Shown: positions 1 to 6,604 of the stretch, one piece after another
How positions within the stretch are numbered: position 1 is the first letter of the stretch
Layout of the letters: every line of letters begins with the position of its first letter
NCBI GenBank assembly: GCA_017537405.1
Contig: JAFYKU010000032.1
Span: forward strand, 1-6,604
Direction of reading: 5' to 3'
DNA from: Clostridia bacterium
Lineage (GTDB): Bacteria; Bacillota; Clostridia; Christensenellales; UBA1242
DNA length: 6,604 nucleotides
Translations under genes and position numbers: made by a program
The notes under the pieces: model-generated
Seen by the model: the letters and a program-made list of their open reading frames with translations, nothing else
The model's database searches: none
Told to the model about the DNA's origin: nothing

Positions 1-114
1 ATGGAAATCCTACACGCACTTTATCATTACCGTGATTTACGCGGCAACACCAAAGTAAATGAAGACAAAAGCATTGGTGAATTACTTAAAAGTCAGCGTT
101 ATCATTATCAATAA
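1..114 (+). CDS. C-terminal fragment of an unidentified protein (5' partial)
   Basis: An open frame runs from the first base to a TAA at 112-114 and encodes 37 residues, ending in the hydrophilic tail LLKSQRYHYQ. The first codon in the window happens to be ATG, but the frame is open to the edge, so this is more likely the end of a longer gene entering from the left. Codon choice (CGT/CGC for Arg, GAA, AAA) resembles the neighbouring genes. There are no predicted membrane segments in the visible part, which is basic and rich in Tyr, His and Arg. It overlaps the 3' end of the converging membrane-protein gene by 29 bp. I do not recognise the family. It could also be a chance open frame, since 37 codons is short. 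Confidence 0.45.
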   Translation: MEILHALYHYRDLRGNTKVNEDKSIGELLKSQRYHYQ

Positions 115-538
115 TGCGCGGAATGAATAAATTCATCACACCAGCCAAAATCATGACAATACTTGGCAACAAAGCATTGGTTAAATCAATCAAAAACCAG
201 CGCCAAACAGTAATTAAGAGTAACCCTGTAAAAACAATTTGATAAACGAAGAACAAACGGTCAGCTTTCCAAATTTGCTTGGTTTCAATACGAATAATCA
301 TATTTCCAACATAATAAACCACAAAGGAAATGCTCAATAAAAATAAAACCGGAAACATTAAATTGTACCACGGGTTTTGTGCTGACCCCAATGGTGCATC
401 AGTATTTAATCCTAAATCGCGTTTGAAAGCACCAAAATTCATAAATAAATACAAGCAACATGCAAACAACATTAGCATTGCCGAAATGATTTTCAAAATG
501 ACAATCGCTTTATTCGAAATTCGTCGTTTCTTCGCCAT
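86..538 (-). CDS. Four-transmembrane-segment membrane protein of unknown function
   Basis: This 150-residue protein has a strongly basic N-terminus (MAKKRR) followed by four hydrophobic stretches at about residues 11-33, 60-82, 95-117 and 121-141. That fits a small integral membrane protein with both ends in the cytoplasm. The 1-2 loop (about 34-59) carries charged and Pro/Trp residues (QNPWYN), and the tail is acidic (IIDNDNADF). No catalytic motif, signal-peptidase site or known domain is recognisable. The ATG lies one base after the addA stop (TAA-T-ATG), so the gene is almost certainly the third of the addB-addA unit and may be translated by coupling. The only upstream SD-like element is AAGG at 551-554, 12 bases from the ATG, which is rather far. 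The 3' end overlaps the plus-strand gene at the window edge. Being a gene is well supported; its role is unknown. Confidence 0.8.
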   Translation of the reverse strand: MAKKRRISNKAIVILKIISAMLMLFACCLYLFMNFGAFKRDLGLNTDAPLGSAQNPWYNLMFPVLFLLSISFVVYYVGNMIIRIETKQIWKADRLFFVYQIVFTGLLLITVWRWFLIDLTNALLPSIVMILAGVMNLFIPRIIDNDNADF

Positions 539-539
539 A

Positions 540-3500
540 TTAAAATGATACCTTAATTAACTCATCGTGTACAGTAGAATAAATGTAAGCATCAACTTCA
601 TAATTGGGAAGCGCCTTAGCATACAAACGCAACTGCTCACGATATTTTTCGATTAAAGCTGACTGCGGCAAGCGCGTAGTTTTATAGTCCACAATAATGG
701 CTTTACTGTCTTTCACTGCCAACAAATCCATAATTCCTTGGACAATGGTATTTTCGTAATGGTACAAAAATGGCAATTCGCGATATGTTGTATACCCAGC
801 AACCAGCTGTTGCACTACTGCGGGTAATTCTCCATATTGTAATTCGCGATGATATGCCGTACCAAAAGCTTTACCACCTTCACCTTCATATTTAACTGGC
901 GCAACATAATCTTGGAATGGTTCCGCCACTGTTGCCAAGGCAGTGACACTTTGTTTAACAAAAACATCTGAATTTCCTTGGAATTGACAGGTTTGAATTG
1001 ATGATGCTGAATCCACAACTCTAGTTTTTTCAACAGGATTAATTTGCCGAGAAATTTGTTGCTCAACTCCCACTGGATTCAGCAAATCTAACATACAATC
1101 TGGTCGAATGCGATACGGGTCTTTTTTCCAACAACCTGTGATATACAGTTTATTTTTTGGTCGAGTCAAAGCAACATAAAGTAAGCGCTGCATTTCTTTT
1201 AAATGATTACTCTGTTGGTATTTTGCAATCCCCAATCTTAAAACTTGGCTTTTTTCCACATAGTTATCTGCATCTAATGAAGCCACGCAAATACCCAAGT
1301 TTTTATCCATGATGATTTTTCCAGGTCGATGTCGGCGAACCCAAGACGAACCCATTTGGAATAAAATAACCATCGGGAATTCTAATCCCTTAGAATGATG
1401 TATCGTCATCAATTTCACAGCATCATTAACATTGGCGCCAACATTAACTTCTATTGAAACTAATTGGTGTTCCACTAAATACAAATAGCGTGCCACAGTA
1501 TCAAAATCGCCAACTCCACGAATTGCACCCAAAAACGCATTAACGACTGGCATTTCCAACATACCGAATTCAGTTGCGGCTTGCGTCAAAACTTCATACG
1601 CGGACTGCTCGCGCCCTAGCGCACGGTAACGCGTCAAAATAGCATCACAATGATCAATTTTTGTTTGTAATGAAATATCAATTTTCCCCAAACGCAAACG
1701 AGCTAAATCATCATTTGTGCAGTGAAATAAATATTGTAAAACCAAATAGCGCGACAGTTCGTTAGTTGGATTCATAGCCGCAAACAAAAAATGATTCAAC
1801 AAAATAATTTCGCGTTCTTGCAAAGCATCACTCGAACGGTCAATAACGCTGGGAATACCACGGTCTGCCAAATATTTTTGCAAATCTTGCAAAGGTGCGC
1901 TAGTTTCGGCTAAGACTGCAATATCCTGTAACGGAAGATTGGATTGTTTAATCTGCGTTAAAACCATTGCCATCTGCGATTCCATATCTTCAGCAATTTC
2001 AATCTTAACAGGTTCGGTCAAGGCTTCGGCAGCTTTTAATTGCTCATAAATTTTGACAATTTCGCTACCGCTTTGCTGTAAATTTTCTCGACCAATTGTT
2101 TCTAAAAACCGTGCGGATTTTTCAATTTCTTCGTGTAATTGTTTGGCTTTCTCGACAAATTCATGCTGCGGTTGTGTTTTTAATAAGACTATTAAATCTT
2201 TCTTGGCTTGTTCAATCTGACGAGATAAATACGCAAGTCGAGCTGCTGCTTCGTCGGGCTCGTTTAAATCAAATTTATGACCTTGGTTGTACTCTGTCAT
2301 TAACTGTCCCATAACTTCATTGACATAGTGCAAAATAGAATTCACACTGCGCCAATTACGATTTAAATGGAATTTTTCAACATGATCTTCGCCGGTAAAT
2401 TTTTCAAAGAGTTCAGGCTCGCAATCACGGAAACCATAAATACTCTGTTTAATATCTCCAACAATACAAAAGAACTTATCATCACCTCGCAAAATATCAA
2501 TAATCCGAAATTGTACTGGATTCGTATCTTGTCCTTCATCAACAAAGATATATTTAGACTGTTGACGAATCGCTGCTAAAGCTTCTGAATTTTCCAATAC
2601 TTTAAGCGCGTATTTTTCTAAATCATTGTAATCTAATTTTTTAAACTCAGTTTTTTTCGCACTGTACGCAGTATCAAACGCCTGCACTAAGTCAATTAAT
2701 TGTTGCACAACTTTGCGGTCTTTTGTAATATCCGCTTGCACATCGGAAATCGGAAACTTAAATTGTTCTTGAAGAACTTTACAAACATCATTGATAAATT
2801 TCTTGCGTAGTTCTTTAAACTCATCATACAAAACAAAATCAGCTTCTTTTTTTAAGCGCGGAAAATCCCACTGCAAACTCTGGAAATCAGTATAATTTTG
2901 GGCAGCTAAAATTTGGTTAGCCACATCAATCATTAAGTTTACTTGGGGTGAAACATGATTCAATTCGATAAAAAGCTGACGATATTTACGCGCAGTTTCA
3001 TGGTAATCGTCAATTAAATACTGCACCGCTTGATTTTGATTTATGTTTGCATCATAAGCCGCTAATGCCGATTTTTGAATCCACATAGTTTTATCTTCAC
3101 GGGTATCTAAAAAATCTTGTATCGCAAAAACCACACTACGCAACTCATCTAAATTACGACTAGCAGCGAATAAATCGACAGCATGACGAACATTTTCATA
3201 TTGTTCTAAAACCACTTTTTCAAAAATATCGGCTTTTAGTTTATTACTTTCAACTGTATCCATCACCGCAAAACTGGGATTGACTTCGGCGACAGTAAAC
3301 CATGCGCGAACAATGCTTGAACAAAAACTATGAAATGTACCAATCGCAGCCGCTTGTAAAGAAATCTTCAAATCATCAATCGATGGATAAAGCCCTTGTA
3401 ATTTAACATCTGTTTTCCAAGCTTCGCACAATTGTTTTTTTAATTTTAGGCGCATATCCTGTGCCGAAGCATCAGTAAAAGTAAGAACTAATAATTGGTC

Positions 3501-3668
3501 AAAACTTGTTTTACCTTGCTTAATAATTTCGGCAATGCGATTAATAACAGTTGTCGTTTTCCCACTGCCGGCACTGGCAGAGATGGCTAACTTATGTCCC
3601 TGAGAATCAATTACATGTTGTTGTTCTACAGTCGGTTTATTATTTATAATGTGTATCCACCCCACCAA
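540..3668 (-). CDS. addA: AddA, ATP-dependent helicase/nuclease subunit A
   Basis: This is the motor subunit of AddAB, which unwinds and resects double-strand breaks for RecA-dependent repair. Counting from TTG (1042 residues), the UvrD/SF1 motifs run in order: Q motif TVEQQ at 13-17; Walker A ASAGSGKT at 31-38 (K37); Ia LVLTFTDASAQ at 60-70; GTFHSFC at 110-116; Walker B VDEGQDTN at 376-383; III VGDIKQSIYGFR at 403-414; IV LNRNWRS at 435-441; V MTIHHSKGLEF at 754-764; VI RLLYVALTRPK at 828-838. A RecB-like nuclease follows: H940, D981 in GIMD, D994 and K996 in VDYKT, and Q1012/Y1016 in EQLRLYAKAL. Both activities look intact. It is short beside B. subtilis AddA (about 1230 residues), and motif II has Gly where Tyr or Ala is usual. 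No ATG lies upstream of Walker A; TTG 3668, GTG 3665 or a rarer start near 3650 are possible. It lies downstream of addB. Confidence 0.97.
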   Translation of the reverse strand: MVGWIHIINNKPTVEQQHVIDSQGHKLAISASAGSGKTTTVINRIAEIIKQGKTSFDQLLVLTFTDASAQDMRLKLKKQLCEAWKTDVKLQGLYPSIDDLKISLQAAAIGTFHSFCSSIVRAWFTVAEVNPSFAVMDTVESNKLKADIFEKVVLEQYENVRHAVDLFAASRNLDELRSVVFAIQDFLDTREDKTMWIQKSALAAYDANINQNQAVQYLIDDYHETARKYRQLFIELNHVSPQVNLMIDVANQILAAQNYTDFQSLQWDFPRLKKEADFVLYDEFKELRKKFINDVCKVLQEQFKFPISDVQADITKDRKVVQQLIDLVQAFDTAYSAKKTEFKKLDYNDLEKYALKVLENSEALAAIRQQSKYIFVDEGQDTNPVQFRIIDILRGDDKFFCIVGDIKQSIYGFRDCEPELFEKFTGEDHVEKFHLNRNWRSVNSILHYVNEVMGQLMTEYNQGHKFDLNEPDEAAARLAYLSRQIEQAKKDLIVLLKTQPQHEFVEKAKQLHEEIEKSARFLETIGRENLQQSGSEIVKIYEQLKAAEALTEPVKIEIAEDMESQMAMVLTQIKQSNLPLQDIAVLAETSAPLQDLQKYLADRGIPSVIDRSSDALQEREIILLNHFLFAAMNPTNELSRYLVLQYLFHCTNDDLARLRLGKIDISLQTKIDHCDAILTRYRALGREQSAYEVLTQAATEFGMLEMPVVNAFLGAIRGVGDFDTVARYLYLVEHQLVSIEVNVGANVNDAVKLMTIHHSKGLEFPMVILFQMGSSWVRRHRPGKIIMDKNLGICVASLDADNYVEKSQVLRLGIAKYQQSNHLKEMQRLLYVALTRPKNKLYITGCWKKDPYRIRPDCMLDLLNPVGVEQQISRQINPVEKTRVVDSASSIQTCQFQGNSDVFVKQSVTALATVAEPFQDYVAPVKYEGEGGKAFGTAYHRELQYGELPAVVQQLVAGYTTYRELPFLYHYENTIVQGIMDLLAVKDSKAIIVDYKTTRLPQSALIEKYREQLRLYAKALPNYEVDAYIYSTVHDELIKVSF
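3657..3666 (-). promoter_or_regulatory. Possible ribosome-binding site inside the annotated addA 5' end
   Basis: Read on the minus strand this stretch is GGTGGGGTGG, which overlaps the TTG/GTG start candidates. Its GGGGTG core can pair with the AGGTG part of the anti-Shine-Dalgarno complement, allowing one G-U pair. It sits 7 bases before an in-frame ATT at 3650-3648, followed by ATA. If it is the true SD, initiation would be at a non-ATG/GTG/TTG codon and AddA would start IINNKPTVEQQ. The region before TTG 3668 has only a weak AAAG. The G-run could equally be coding sequence by chance. Confidence 0.3.
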
Positions 3669-3702
3669 AGTCTTTATAAGTAACAGTTACGCCATCACCA
3701 CG

Positions 3703-6246
3703 TTAAGGACCCATAGCGTGTTGACACAATGCTTTCATCGAACAAAATTCACAAGTTCCTTTGGCAACAGCATTGGCTTCAACACTGCCATTCACAATTT
3801 TATCAACTGCCGCATCAACCATTTGCAATGCGTAATCACAAATATTATGAATTGTTTGTGCATCAACATAATAACGAGCTTTAGTATTAATCATTTTTGG
3901 TGGAAATAAATTTGCTAATTCTTTATCGATAAATCCCTGAAACATAAACTTTTTTTGGTCAGCAGCATATCCTTTACTTAACGGCAAATACCCTGCCCCC
4001 GCAATCGCACCCAGACCATCGCACGCCAAAGTTCCAGCATAAACTGGTAATTGCAGTTTATTGCCCAAGCTAATGTTCTTTGCCAAACCACTAGCAACAT
4101 TACCTGTTTTATAATCCAAAACCAAGAAAGCGTTTGTATCTTTACCAATATCAATACGGTCAACACGACCAACTAAGGTTAATCCGCTTTTTAATGTGCG
4201 TGTAACTTCTTTTTCCACTTGCGTCCTTTGAGTATCAAAACCACCCTCGGCATAAATCTGATCCAATTCATGTAAAATAAATTTGATTTCTTTTTCAATG
4301 TTTTTTGTTAAAGGCGGATAATCATACTCTAATTGCTGAATCCCAGCTTTGACAGCACGCTCTAAATTATGGTCTTTAAAATATTCTTGCAAAGCCATAT
4401 GAATAGCAGAACCAACCGTATTTGCTTGTAATTGATAAAGTGGTCGTGGTTGTAAGCGGAGCCCTTTTTCATAGAAATTTAAACGCGGGCAATTATAATA
4501 TGATTCAATTAAAGTTGTTTTCACACGGCGATGCGGGAAAAATAATTCTTGCCCAACCGTAATTGAAGATTGGTCATCAGTTCCCCAGCGGAAACTATGA
4601 TAGGATTGATAAGGCAACGGAATAAACTCTTCATTAGTTCCAGAAAGCAAAACTTGGGTAGAAGCAATAGATTTCAACAATTCTGCACGGCGATAATTGC
4701 GTCGTCTTTGTAAGGTTGGTGTTGGCGTGATTTGTGTACCAACTAAATCGGCTTCTTGCAAAAGATCATCATCTGGTTGCGTTTGAGGGAAATTATCCGC
4801 GGTACAATTCGCAATAAAAAGATATTTTATTTTTGTGGGTACCCAATCATTGACCGGAGCAATTAAGACGCGGTCAATGTACTGTGGAATTTTGGAAACT
4901 TTGGTTGCACTACACAAGGTCCAAAATAAATTCATAAACTCGCGTAAGTTTAGCGGCTGACTTTCGTAACCTTGAGAAATTTGGTCTAAGATGTAATGAA
5001 TTTTTTCGTTTTCGGTAAAGGTTTTTAATTCCGCACAAAGTTCATTGATGTTTTGTACAGCGCTCAACTTTTTTATTTCGGGAATAGCGCGTGCGCGTAA
5101 ATTGGCTTTAATTATTTGATTGTCCAAAGTAAAGATGGTTTCATCTTCGACGCCACTGCACTGATTAAATAAAGTCGCTATTGAGTTTTCAGCATTGTCG
5201 TTAATTGCCAATGCTAATAAGTCGCGTAGATATTTAGTTTCCACCATATTACTCAGTTTAGTGCCAACATCAATATTCACCGGCACCTTGTATTGTTCGG
5301 CAACTACCTGCCAGATTGGCGCAGTCATATCAAATTCGTTCAGTAAAACCACAATATCGTCAGGCGAAACACCTTGATTTAATAAAATTGCGATTTTTTG
5401 CATGATGACATTTGCTTCACCGCGTTCCGTTTCACAACGCCCCGTAATAAGCTGTGGCTGAAATGAATGAACTGCTTCTAAAATACATGGTTTGAATTGC
5501 GGTAATTGCGCGCGTAATTCAGGTTCACTCGCTGCGATAATGACCTTGCCTGCACACGCACACAAGGCATGAACGACTTGCAATCGCGCGGGAGAAAGAC
5601 TGGCAAACCCACAAATAAAGATACTAGCATTTTTAATCGTTAAAGATTTTTCAATATTTGCAGTTAAATACGATAACATATCTAATGAATCAGTTTGCGC
5701 TGCAATCTTTCGGCGATAAGTCTGGTAAATTAGATTAATGTCATGGTACTTTTTTTGCGAGACAGGATTTTGCGTTTGCAACTCCAACGCTCCAAAATCC
5801 ACACAAGAACTACGCATTTGATTGATTGTGTTATATAGTTTTTCGGCAAAATCATAATGCGCCGCACTAGACTTAAACCATAATAATTGGTCTTGAACTT
5901 CGCGTATAGCATTCCATAAGTTTAAAACGGCACTGGTTTTATCCAAAATAACTGGTTCTTCCCCGCGTGTTAATTCGGAAGCAACCAAACGATACAACAT
6001 CGAAAAAGTTACCACACGAATATTTAATAAATGCGGTTGCTGTTTTAACATGATGCGTTCGGCTTGCAAAGTAAACCGGTCTGGTACTAAAACCAGAACT
6101 GTTTGCAAATTTGGTTCAGCCGCCGCTTGTCGCAAAACATGTTCATTTGTTAAAACAAAGTTTTCTCCTTGGTAGACCGTTGTGTTCACTATCATAGAAT
6201 AACATTGTTCTGATGAAGTAGCAACGGACAAAAATTTAGAAACCAT
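3703..6246 (-). CDS. addB: AddB/RexB-like helicase-nuclease subunit B
   Basis: This is the partner of AddA: a scaffold with an inactive helicase-like fold plus a nuclease domain that cuts the second strand. From ATG 6246 it has 847 residues, short for AddB (usually about 1100-1200). The N-terminal region has the family signature VLVLVPDRFTLQAER (50-64) but no GxxGxGKT Walker A. The C-terminal part shows YYNCPRLNFYEKGLRL (first Fe-S Cys, C586), H616 in GSAIH, D696/D699 in GRVDRID, D711 and K713 in LDYKTG, Q732/Y736 in KLQLPVY, and the cluster C832-x2-C835-x5-C841. The nuclease and 4Fe-4S staple therefore look complete. ATG 6246 was chosen because GGAAG lies 9 bases upstream. TTG 6252 is too close to that site, and Met codon 6195, where family-like sequence begins, has no SD. 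It is first in the minus-strand unit, about 34 bp before addA. Confidence 0.96.
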   Translation of the reverse strand: MVSKFLSVATSSEQCYSMIVNTTVYQGENFVLTNEHVLRQAAAEPNLQTVLVLVPDRFTLQAERIMLKQQPHLLNIRVVTFSMLYRLVASELTRGEEPVILDKTSAVLNLWNAIREVQDQLLWFKSSAAHYDFAEKLYNTINQMRSSCVDFGALELQTQNPVSQKKYHDINLIYQTYRRKIAAQTDSLDMLSYLTANIEKSLTIKNASIFICGFASLSPARLQVVHALCACAGKVIIAASEPELRAQLPQFKPCILEAVHSFQPQLITGRCETERGEANVIMQKIAILLNQGVSPDDIVVLLNEFDMTAPIWQVVAEQYKVPVNIDVGTKLSNMVETKYLRDLLALAINDNAENSIATLFNQCSGVEDETIFTLDNQIIKANLRARAIPEIKKLSAVQNINELCAELKTFTENEKIHYILDQISQGYESQPLNLREFMNLFWTLCSATKVSKIPQYIDRVLIAPVNDWVPTKIKYLFIANCTADNFPQTQPDDDLLQEADLVGTQITPTPTLQRRRNYRRAELLKSIASTQVLLSGTNEEFIPLPYQSYHSFRWGTDDQSSITVGQELFFPHRRVKTTLIESYYNCPRLNFYEKGLRLQPRPLYQLQANTVGSAIHMALQEYFKDHNLERAVKAGIQQLEYDYPPLTKNIEKEIKFILHELDQIYAEGGFDTQRTQVEKEVTRTLKSGLTLVGRVDRIDIGKDTNAFLVLDYKTGNVASGLAKNISLGNKLQLPVYAGTLACDGLGAIAGAGYLPLSKGYAADQKKFMFQGFIDKELANLFPPKMINTKARYYVDAQTIHNICDYALQMVDAAVDKIVNGSVEANAVAKGTCEFCSMKALCQHAMGP

Positions 6247-6275
6247 TTGCAACTACTTCCAGATACCATTAAAAT
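6247..6275 (+). promoter_or_regulatory. Putative SigA-type promoter of the U32 peptidase-family gene
   Basis: TTGCAA at 6247-6252 (four of six matches to TTGACA) is followed by exactly 17 bases and then TAAAAT at 6270-6275 (five of six matches to TATAAT). The expected transcription start, about seven bases past the -10 box, would be at about 6281-6283, on or next to the ATG at 6283. The predicted transcript is therefore leaderless or nearly so, consistent with the absence of a Shine-Dalgarno sequence before that ATG. The -35 element abuts the addB start codon. Confidence 0.45.
6256..6260 (-). promoter_or_regulatory. addB ribosome-binding site
   Basis: The minus strand reads GGAAG followed by nine bases (TAGTTGCAA) and then ATG. 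This spacing favours ATG 6246-6244 over the in-frame TTG at 6252-6250, which would be only three bases from the site. It also lies between the -35 and -10 elements of the putative promoter for the divergent U32 gene. Confidence 0.55.
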
Positions 6276-6282
6276 AGAATAG

Positions 6283-6604
6283 ATGAAACAAGAATATATT
6301 GAATTATTGGCTCCTGCTGGAGATATTAAACGCGCCAAAATTGCTTTGGATTATGGTGCCGATGCAATTTATTTAGGTGGTAAAGATTTTAGTTTACGGG
6401 CTCATGCGGCGAACTTTACCGATGAAGAAATCCGTGAAATCGTGGACTTGGCACACAGTCGTGGCAAGAAAGTTTATGTGACCGTGAACATTATTCCACG
6501 CAACTATGATTTTGCACAAATTATTGATTACGCCAAGCGTTTGGATACTTTAAACATTGATGCCGTCATCGTAGCGGATTTGGGCGTGATTAAAGTTTTA
6601 CGCG
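6283..6604 (+). CDS. Peptidase U32 family protein, N-terminal part (3' partial)
   Basis: The first 107 residues are visible and the gene runs off the right edge. The opening IELLAPAGDIKRAKIAL, then YGADAIYLGGKDFSLRAHA, NFTDEEI and GKKVYVTVNII are the hallmark N-terminal motifs of the U32 family. This is a TIM-barrel-like fold originally called collagenase (PrtC). In better-studied bacteria its members (TrhP/YrrN-YrrO, RlhA) are needed for prephenate-dependent hydroxylation of uridine or cytidine in tRNA or rRNA, so RNA modification is a more likely role than proteolysis. The subtype cannot be set because the Cys-bearing C-terminal region is outside the window. The ATG is placed directly before the first conserved block. 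No Shine-Dalgarno sequence is visible in the 30 bases upstream. It is divergent from addB with a 36-bp gap between the starts. Confidence 0.94.
   Translation, partial: MKQEYIELLAPAGDIKRAKIALDYGADAIYLGGKDFSLRAHAANFTDEEIREIVDLAHSRGKKVYVTVNIIPRNYDFAQIIDYAKRLDTLNIDAVIVADLGVIKVLR

Noticed and set aside
96..119. Inverted repeat CATTAT-CA-ATAATG flanked by GCG/CGC, possible bidirectional terminator between the convergent genes
   Set aside because: The stem is short and AT-rich, the loop is only two bases unless a pair is broken, one side has a four-base bulge, and there is no real T-tract (at most CTTTT on the minus strand).
123..136. Inverted repeat ATGAAT-AA-ATTCAT
   Set aside because: It has a very short loop, no T-tract, and lies inside the membrane-protein coding sequence. 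It is expected by chance in AT-rich DNA.
2363..2579. Overlapping shadow ORFs on both strands within the addA Walker B and motif III region
   Set aside because: The AddA frame there encodes VDEGQDTN and VGDIKQSIYGFR, so the alternative frames are incidental.
3680..3690. Small palindrome GTAAC-A-GTTAC in the addB-addA gap, possible operator
   Set aside because: Arms are only five bases around a single central base, and there is no second copy near either promoter region.
3649..3909. 86-codon plus-strand ORF antisense to the addB 3' end
   Set aside because: It is opposite the conserved AddB C-terminal Fe-S region, its translation is rich in Cys, Asn, Ile and His without domain character, and it has no SD. 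It is a shadow frame.
5087..5093. GCGCGTG, identical to the lactococcal Chi heptamer, inside addB
   Set aside because: It is a single occurrence in a window rich in GCGC/CGCG words. One heptamer says nothing about Chi use without genome-wide over-representation and strand bias.
6193..6195. Internal ATG (MIVNTTV) as the addB start
   Set aside because: It would remove a non-conserved 17-residue leader, which is attractive, but no SD precedes it, whereas ATG 6246 has GGAAG at good spacing. It remains an alternative.

Overview
The window comes from an AT-rich bacterial genome, most probably a low-G+C member of the Bacillota. This rests on the two-subunit AddAB helicase-nuclease type, the family resemblance of the proteins, AT-rich codon use and a SigA-like promoter. 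I cannot name a genus. There are no RNA genes, mobile elements, CRISPR arrays or long repeats, and coding density is close to complete.

Layout from left to right: the extreme left edge holds the 3' end of a plus-strand gene whose stop lies inside the 3' end of the converging minus-strand gene. A three-gene minus-strand unit then fills almost the whole window. Read in its own direction it is addB (start at 6246), addA (start near 3668) and a 150-residue protein with four predicted membrane segments (start at 538). The addB-addA gap is about 34 bp. The addA stop and the membrane-protein start are one base apart. At the right edge a peptidase U32-family gene begins on the plus strand, divergent from addB. 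Only 36 bp separate the two start codons.

AddA and AddB together form the AddAB (RexAB-like) double-strand-break resection enzyme. AddA supplies the UvrD-type helicase motor and one nuclease domain. AddB supplies an inactivated helicase-like scaffold, a second nuclease domain and a predicted C-terminal 4Fe-4S staple. The complex unwinds and degrades broken DNA ends so that RecA can be loaded. The membrane protein is unidentified; its position suggests co-expression but does not prove a shared role. The U32 protein belongs to a family that includes tRNA and rRNA hydroxylation enzymes, and is probably unrelated to repair.

The genes themselves are ordinary housekeeping. The points worth a second look are at their edges: addA has no ATG start and a strong ribosome-binding-like stretch inside its first codons; addB stays open for 20 codons past its TAA; AddB lacks a Walker A motif yet keeps the Fe-S cysteines; and the U32 gene has a promoter placed so that its transcript would be nearly leaderless. 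I found no convincing evidence of a new multi-gene system.
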